Shown here one piece after another: positions 57,696 to 64,000 of a stretch of 64,000 bases of DNA; position 1 is the stretch's first letter; each line of letters opens with the position of its first letter. The position numbers and the translations under genes are program-made. The notes below the pieces were generated by a model that saw only the letters and a program-made list of their open reading frames with translations, had not been told where the DNA came from and did no database searches. The stretch spans positions 36,921,398 to 36,985,397 of the forward strand of contig OX246743.1 of the NCBI GenBank assembly GCA_945910005.1, in the 5' to 3' direction. The DNA is from Isoperla grammatica (Eukaryota > Arthropoda > Insecta > Plecoptera > Perlodidae).

Positions 57696-58509
57696 ATAGT
57701 ATCGAAAATGTCATCAACACAACACTCAACTACAATATTATAAACCAGGCTAATAAGAAGTATGCAATTCAAAAATAGGACTGTTTAAAAGTTATAACAA
57801 ATCAAATACAATCAAAATATACATTCCAATTTTAATCCCAACTCCAACTCGTCTCGACTTACCTAAAAGCTAACTCAATAGAAATGTGTGTTTAATATTT
57901 AACAACAAAAACTCATATACTTATATATTTATGTGTTTAATGAGAATTGTGTCTCTATGATTAACGTCAAGTTATTATATTATTTCTTTTAGTTCATAGT
58001 TTAATTTCTATCTTAGATTAGTCATGCCGTTGTATGTGTATGGTATACACACACCCAACGGTCATATAATATTCATTCCAAGTAGGCCTAGAACACCCTG
58101 AAAAGTAAATCGGAAAAAAAATTATTTTAATATTAGCTAGGCAAACATATTATATATTATACAATACATATTACATATTACATATTAGATATTATATAAT
58201 ACCTGTCAAAACCTCTATAATTTCTGATTAAGCTAAGTATCTTTATAAAAAACACCTAAAAACTGTATATTTTATATTATTGTCAACGATTGTGTATAAG
58301 GAGATTTTAAATGTAAAAGAAAAATTATGTGTATAACAAATAATGACATTCTTAGGCCTACTAATGGATTAATATTTTTAATACTCTTACCAAATTATTA
58401 TCTTGCTTCATTTCTTTTTATCTTCACATAAATGCCCCGCCACAAGATTGTTTTCTTACTGGGGCATTCAAACTATTGTCTATAACATGTACATGTGTAA
58501 CCATTATGA

Positions 58510-58515
58510 AATAAA
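58510..58515 (+). terminator. LINE polyadenylation signal
   Basis: AATAAA lies 15-20 bp before the end of the element's repeat tail, where transcript cleavage would be expected. Confidence 0.6.
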
Positions 58516-58594
58516 TCTGAAATCTGAATGTGCTTTTGTCAGTGATTACTGACTTCCTGCAATGGATATGGATGTAATACGTCGTATTCATCCC

Positions 58595-58660
58595 TCAATT
58601 ATCGTCTCGGTTAGCATGAGTGACAAAATATGAGATGTAAAACCACAAATGTCATTATTA
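58595..58660 (+). mobile_element. orphan copy of the shared retroelement tail
   Basis: TTATCGTCTCGGTTAGCATG, then AAAATATGAGATGTAAAACC, matches the tail of the elements ending at 19305 and 43605. The body is missing, as after strong 5' truncation. A shorter relative lies at 59030-59055. Confidence 0.5.
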
Positions 58661-58742
58661 TAACTCTTTCAATTCATAGCTTTGGAATCTGAATCCCAGA
58701 ACATATAGTCAAACAGTTTTATAACTATTTTGTATACATTAA

Positions 58743-58878
58743 GTCCCGATTTTTCAATCGGTCATTAACGGGGTCGTTAGCTGACGCGGTCCGTTATACG
58801 CATAGGGTTTGTTGGATTACAGATTACAGATTACGGACCGTCAGCTAATCGCCTCATAACCGATTGAAAAACTGGACC
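58743..58878. mobile_element. MITE H6, TAA target duplication
   Basis: Left GTCCCGATTTTTCAATCGGT and right ACCGATTGAAAAACTGGACC are inverted. Subterminal GTTAGCTGACGCGGTCCG mirrors CGGACCGTCAGCTAA. TAA flanks both ends. A direct repeat of GATTACA lies in the centre. Non-coding. Confidence 0.85.
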
Positions 58879-58881
58879 TAA

Positions 58882-61015
58882 ATATATAAAGACAGGTAAA
58901 TAAATTGAAAAGTAATTTCTGCGCCAGAGTTATCGATGTAAGAAAGGAATCTTACAATTCAGCTTCGGACGAGTAACTACATTCAGAACGAAAACATGTT
59001 GGTAAATAACGTGAGCCACCTTAAAACACGCCCACTTATCGTCTTGATAGCCCTCGCTGCACTAAGATACACCCAAGGGCATCGAGTTAAATGCAAACAT
59101 GAACATCAAAGAGAGGCATAGCAACAACGCGTTACCCATTCTGGGATGAACAAGTATTATTACTCTTCAAGAAACAGGATTGAAGATTTGCATTATGTTA
59201 CGCACAAGGAGTGCATTATTGCAACAACAAAAAATAAGTTCTAGGTAGTGTTGCAAAAAGTGGAAATGCGTTGAGCATTCACGGTAAGAGTGTTATCTAT
59301 TGGAATTCATGACCTGTTAGAAGTACAAGGAAGGAGTTTTCGCATTTCTTTTAGTGATTGTATCTCAGTACATAACGCACGAGTCTGTTATAAATGGTTG
59401 CCGGTTAGATTCCCGGCACAGGCAACCCTAATTAAAACTATCCACAGTAGTTTAGTGATTAATATCAAGTATTTCTATGTACAACTAAACTTTCAAGACA
59501 ATTTCATTTTCATTTCAGTTCATCTTGCATGTCTCTTGTATCATGTTATGTGATCATGGATCATGGATGTTGTCTCTTTAAAATGTTTTCAGTTATAGAA
59601 CACATGGTTGAAAGTATTGTCAACAATAACTTAGAAATTACATAACAAAAACACCATTATCGCATGGATGATCAAGAAAAACACAGTGCATAACAGTTTT
59701 GTAATAACAATTTGGCTTTAAACTACCTAACTTGTATCGATGTAAGTTCCACGAACTGTACTTGAAAACATTACCCATGCGTATTGAATAATACGAAAAA
59801 TACTGGAATAGCCGCAGAACCTGTGCCATATATATCAACTTTTAAAACCAATTATTTTACTTTGATAATCTGATGAGATCGCAAACTGCAGGTATGCTAC
59901 AGATAAATACATGTACGTAATACTATGAACAGTTGTAGTTGCAGTGAGCACAGTGTAAAGTAATAATACACCTGTTCTTTCGTTCTTATAACCAGATAGT
60001 TAATGTTTTTCTCAGTTGCTTTATTTTTTGCTAGTTATTAATGTACACACATTGATTGGTGTAACGATCAAAAAGAAATCAAATCCTAATTACTTTTGAA
60101 CCAAACAAATCATGTTGATTGTCTAATAATTGAGTAACGTACGTACATTATTGCAATGTTAGATAAGATTTCTTCGGATAACTGTGTGAGAAATCGAGCG
60201 GTTAAGATTACGTGTTCGAATGCACTTTGGCATGCACTAGAAATTATCCACTCAATGCAAGCAAGCGAGCAGAGTGAAATGGGCTCTGAAGTTTGAACTT
60301 AAGCAACCCGTGTGAAGTGAGCCGTGATATTCGATCGAGTGTTTCGTACTGACGGCAAATTATGGTTGGTGGAGGTGAAGTCACTTCTGCCGATAACAGT
60401 TCCTCCAACAGCTGTTATTAACTTGTGAACAGGTGTATGATTGGAGGAGTGGTTCTCTAGTGCACAAATTGATGAGGGGGGGGGGATTAAATGAATTCCT
60501 CGACGGAGATGACCGGAACATCACGAACGTGACCGCAATTGGCGTTCAATTACTGTATTGTGCATAGTCCAATGCTCATCGAGAACTTCTTTGTTACTGG
60601 TAGTTTTTTTTTTTTTTTTTTTGTAGGTGGTAGAGAGGTTTTTTGGTCTTGATACAAAATTGATGTTTACAAATTCGGGTTTCATAAGAAGTAAATTAAA
60701 TAAGAAAATTAGTAGAAACGATTCTTGTGCGTGGTGTATTTGTTCAAATATGTTATCTTCGAGGGGATGTTTAAATATTTATATTATCCTTTTTGTACAC
60801 TTGAATTGATGTTTAAATTTGGATAATACCCTTTTTGTTTTCTACTTTTTCACGCATTAAATGAAACCTATTGAAACGAAATAATGTATTGGCTTTGGTT
60901 AACAATAATTCCAAAGCATTGGACATCAATTTCAAGTGCCAAAAATCGTTTGGGCAGGGTATTAAAAGAGGTATAAATCGCAAAAATGTGTTCCTGCAAA
61001 AATGACACTACTATA
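58882..61015. other. no recognised gene; homopolymers
   Basis: G run at about 60476-60486 and T run at about 60605-60622. At 59390-59410, GGTTGCCGGTTAGATTCCCGG resembles a B box with T-arm pairing but has no A box. No DH-domain exon for the Rho-GEF was found on the minus strand. Confidence 0.5.
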
Positions 61016-61232
61016 TGTTTGACATTCTTAATATTTGCCATACAAAAACTTAAGAATGGCAAATTTTCAAATGTTTGACATTCTTAATATTTCTCATACA
61101 AAAACTTAAGAATGGTCAATTTTCAAATGTTTGACATTCTTAATATTTCTCATACAAAAACTTAAGAATGGCAAATTTTCTAATATTTGCCATTATTAAT
61201 ATTTGTCATAAAAAAACTTCAGAATGGCAAAT
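61016..61232 (+). repeat. 56-bp tandem satellite, four units, each palindromic
   Basis: GACATTCTTAATATTT recurs at 61021, 61077 and 61133, with a diverged fourth unit from about 61187. Within each unit CATTCTTAA and TTAAGAATG are inverted, so every unit can form a hairpin. Confidence 0.92.
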
Positions 61233-61713
61233 TTCTTATACTTTTTTTTATCGTTGAGCTATTTATACGAACAATAAAGATAGCAGATTGCAAAAATGAC
61301 ACAGGGTGTGTCAGTCATACTAATCGCCCGTGCTAAGTCTGTAAACAACGCGCTTTACAATAGTTACATAGGCTGCCATATAAACCATCCTTGGAGGCGT
61401 CTTCGCGTGTGGGTAAATAGCTGTGACACCGTCTGGTGAGAGATACGAGTTGTACAACAAGTCTCCTTATGAAGAGTGAGTGAGGTGACTCATATGAGAG
61501 CACTAAACTTTCAGCCAAGTTTCAGTGCAACGTAAGCTAGGAAAAAGTTGCTTAAGCGAAGGATGTCCTTAATTAGCCCGTATATACGCGTTGTTTTATG
61601 TTTCTAGTCTTCGTATTAAGGCGATGTCTTCCTTAAGGTTGATTTTCTTTTAAAACCACTAAATAACATACATATATACTTAAGTTACAGGATCTAATTA
61701 ATGTTTAGAATCT

Positions 61714-61975
61714 TGGGCTTAGATTCACTAAGATTTCTAGCTCAAAAGAATCCTAGCTAGGGGGTATCAATCCATGCATATTAAATAATACGAAAAATAC
61801 TGTTATAGCCAGAATATGTGCCGTTTATTTCGACTTTTAAAATGGCTGGGTCTCACTTTTACTACACATTCACAAATCAAATATAAGTTTTATTGTTAAT
61901 TTTATCTCCATGAGTTTGCAAAACGACATAACCGTGATCTAAAATTAGGGTGTTATAGGCACCTGTGTGAATCCT
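61714..61975. mobile_element. MITE family M4, diverged copy 4
   Basis: GGGCTTAGATTCACTAAGAT on the left and GGCACCTGTGTGAATCC on the right keep the family ends. Inside, ACTACACATTCACAAATCAA and CATGAGTTTGCAAAACGACATA match the other copies. The centre is rearranged. Confidence 0.65.
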
Positions 61976-62969
61976 CTCAGTTTGTATTCATTTGATAGAG
62001 TTATGATTGTTTTTGTTTTTCTATGGCTATAATCTAAGATCATACTTGAGTTGAGATATACCAATACTGATCTTCCGATCTTGTGCACATTTTACATATT
62101 TTGTCGCGGTTTTATTTCCTTAATGTCGGTCTTTTACTGCCCTACCCCTCTCGCACACGATCATAATCTAGGGCGTTAACGTATGAGTGTTTTACTGTTG
62201 TGCACAAAAGACGATGTCGTCTCTCTTGCATTCTAGAGAACAATAGACTTCAAACGCGCCGCCACACTTGGCGCCATAGAAACCTGCGATGCAACCCTTC
62301 CACACTTCACCCCCCCCCCCCTTCCCCCTCTCCCCTCCCACCGTTTAGTCGGCCCATTACCACCCCGTAATTATGTCAGATATGCAACCACCCGTAAACT
62401 GCACCACATTTAAGTTTGAGAGATCCAATGATTTGGACTGAAGCTTGGTAACTAATTAAAGTTTATAGGAACACATTATTAGCATACCTCTAATCAAATT
62501 TATTTGGTGATAGATACATATATGAAGTTTTGATTTAGAAACCAGTTTTAATAATATATTCTTTTCAAGATGAAAAAAAGTTAAGATGATAATGGTTCAA
62601 TCGTGAATGATCTTAACTATTGAATTGCGCTAAATTCATAAATCAATCATCATAAATCATCAACGATAATGGTTGAACGTTTAACGTCAATGTTTTCCAA
62701 CATACATGGAAATTAAACAATTTAAAAGTAAATACAACACCTGGAAATAATCTACAAATCATTGACAAAATGCTTGTTTCGATATCTATTTCAATACGCT
62801 TTTTCTAACAAAAGTCAGGTTAGGGGGTGGCTAACCTCCAGTAACCTTGAGGATACCATCCCTGTCACGTTCCCTATTCGTGTGTACTGTAATTAACAAA
62901 ACATAAATAATGATAACATCACTTTATCATTTTTTGTAGAAAACCCATTAGAATGTACATCAATGCATG
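61976..62969. other. no recognised gene
   Basis: A C/T-rich stretch with a C run lies at about 62310-62340. Otherwise AT-rich and unassigned. Confidence 0.5.
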
Positions 62970-63530
62970 TTTAGCCCCAAAAACGACAATACCTCACTAG
63001 AGATATTATTATTGATAACTTTGTTTATATACATACAAATAAAATATTAACAGAAAATGAAGTCTACATGAAGAAGTACCGTACCTTCCAGCCAGTTAGC
63101 CAGTCAGTTTAGCCCCCAAAAGCGACTATATGTACCTCACTAAAGATATTATTATTGATAACGTTGTTTATATACATACAAATACAATATTAACAGAAAA
63201 TGTAGTCTACATGCATAGTACCGTACCTTCCAGTCAGCTAGCCAGCCAGTTTAGCCCCAAAAGCGACTATATGCACCTCACTAAAGATATTATTATTATT
63301 GATAGCTTTGTTTATATACATACAAATAAAATATTATCAATAACATGTAATCTATACATACACAGTACCGTACCTTCCAGCCAGTTAGCCAGACAGTTTA
63401 GCCCCCAAAAGCGTCTATATGCACCTCACTAAGGATATTATTATTGATAACTTTGTTTATAGGCCTATCACACAAATCAAATATTAACAATAACATGTAG
63501 GCTACCTGCACAGTACCGTACCTTCCACAT
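62970..63530 (+). repeat. ~142-bp tandem array, four units
   Basis: TTTAGCCCC recurs at 62970, 63108, 63250 and 63397. Each copy is followed by ACCTCACTA, a GATATTATTATTGATA block, TTTGTTTATA and GTACCGTACCTTCCA. Units differ by small indels. The 100-codon frame across it (63130-63432) is only a translation of the repeat. Confidence 0.93.
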
Positions 63531-64000
63531 GTGATACGACCTTGGACAGCCAAGTAGGCTACACGGCCATCGATTATAACGTAGTTACTATGCATCGCAG
63601 GCAGGGTTTGTGGGTTAACGTTATATTATCGGTTATCAATTACAACGGATCACGGTTACGCTAAGCGCACCACAAGGTTAAAGTAATTATATGCACGATA
63701 GGTTCCGTTCAGTAATAGATGCCTGTCTGTGAGCGTTGGGAACAGACTCAGTCAAGCATCAGTCTCGTCTGTAACTCTCCAAGTTTTACGCGGTTGGGTA
63801 ATTTAAATGCGAAGGGGTTTGGGTATAATTTGGATTAAACGAGATACGGTTTAAGAAATTATCGATGCGGGATTTCCACTTCGTAGGGAGAATTCTCACT
63901 GAAACTCACTGAATTTATTCAGATCAGTGGTTATCGAAATACAAGTGCAACGGGTTGTGTATAAATGTCTTCTCAAGATGGGATGAAAATCATTTCTGGG
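63531..64000. other. no recognised gene
   Basis: Unassigned sequence to the window edge, with no supported exon or repeat end. Confidence 0.5.

Larger units (their letters stand above)
53318..58530 (+). mobile_element. full-length two-ORF LINE retrotransposon
   Basis: A 5' leader, ORF1 (53602-54321), a 323-bp spacer, ORF2 (54645-57695) and an ~835-bp 3' region follow one another on the plus strand. The 3' end has AATAAA at 58510-58515, then the short repeats TCTGAAATCTGAA, as in CR1/Jockey/L2-type elements with repeat tails rather than poly-A. Both ORFs are free of stops and frameshifts, which suggests a young copy. The 5' limit is inferred from the AAGATGGCGGC motif. No clear target duplication was found. 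The element lies opposite to the Rho-GEF gene. Confidence 0.9.

Noticed and set aside
54806..57729. Minus-strand and alternate-frame open frames across the LINE
   Set aside because: They are shadows of ORF1 and ORF2, lacking motifs of their own.
61333..61518. Possible upstream Rho-GEF exon on the minus strand
   Set aside because: The peptide does not resemble DH conserved regions 1 or 2, and its splice context is poor.
63130..63432. 100-codon plus-strand frame
   Set aside because: It is the translation of the 142-bp tandem array, with the frame kept open only by the repeat.
1..64000. Search for prokaryotic-style systems (CRISPR, operons, toxin-antitoxin, phage)
   Set aside because: No regularly spaced short repeats with unique spacers, no gene clusters and no Shine-Dalgarno-linked ORFs; the window is animal nuclear DNA.

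Overview
This is an AT-rich, repeat-dense stretch of an animal nuclear genome. The reasons are spliced exons with GT-AG introns, a two-ORF non-LTR retrotransposon, tRNA- and 5S-rRNA-headed SINEs, many miniature inverted-repeat transposons (MITEs), microsatellites and long homopolymers. No bacterial operon, CRISPR array or prokaryotic gene organisation is present. An invertebrate, perhaps an arthropod, fits the repeat types, but the sequence alone does not fix the species.

Two coding loci are clear. (1) 46.3-52.1 kb, minus strand: the last six coding exons of a DH-PH guanine nucleotide exchange factor for Rho-family GTPases. They read as one 248-residue C-terminus with all five introns in phase 0. 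The N-terminal part of the protein was not found in the window. (2) 53.3-58.5 kb, plus strand: an apparently full-length LINE with both ORFs intact, an RNA-binding ORF1 and an endonuclease/reverse transcriptase ORF2. It lies upstream of the Rho-GEF exons, in the opposite orientation, and probably inside an intron of that gene.

The remaining sequence holds no gene I can support. 0-10 kb: foldback and TIR elements. 10.36-10.80 kb: 88 pure copies of CCCGT. 15.8-19.7 kb: a decayed LINE end, a 141/177-bp tandem array split by a MITE, and a SINE split by another MITE. 21.7-29.7 kb: MITEs, a nested duplication/transposon complex at 25.6-26.7 kb, and a 5S-rRNA-derived SINE. 32-41 kb: MITEs, homopolymers, an inverted duplication and a perfect 16-bp hairpin. 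41.9-43.6 kb: a cluster of tRNA-derived SINEs joined by an ATT microsatellite. 46.5 kb: a MITE nested in a MITE inside a Rho-GEF intron. 58.7-63.5 kb: one more MITE, a 56-bp palindromic satellite and a ~142-bp tandem array.

The clearest theme is transposon stratigraphy. At least three insertions can be dated relative to their hosts because uninterrupted copies of the host repeat lie in the same window. I found no convincing new multi-gene system. The most useful leads are the intact LINE, the nested MITEs with their empty sites, a 3' tail shared by differently headed elements, and the unassigned Rho-GEF.
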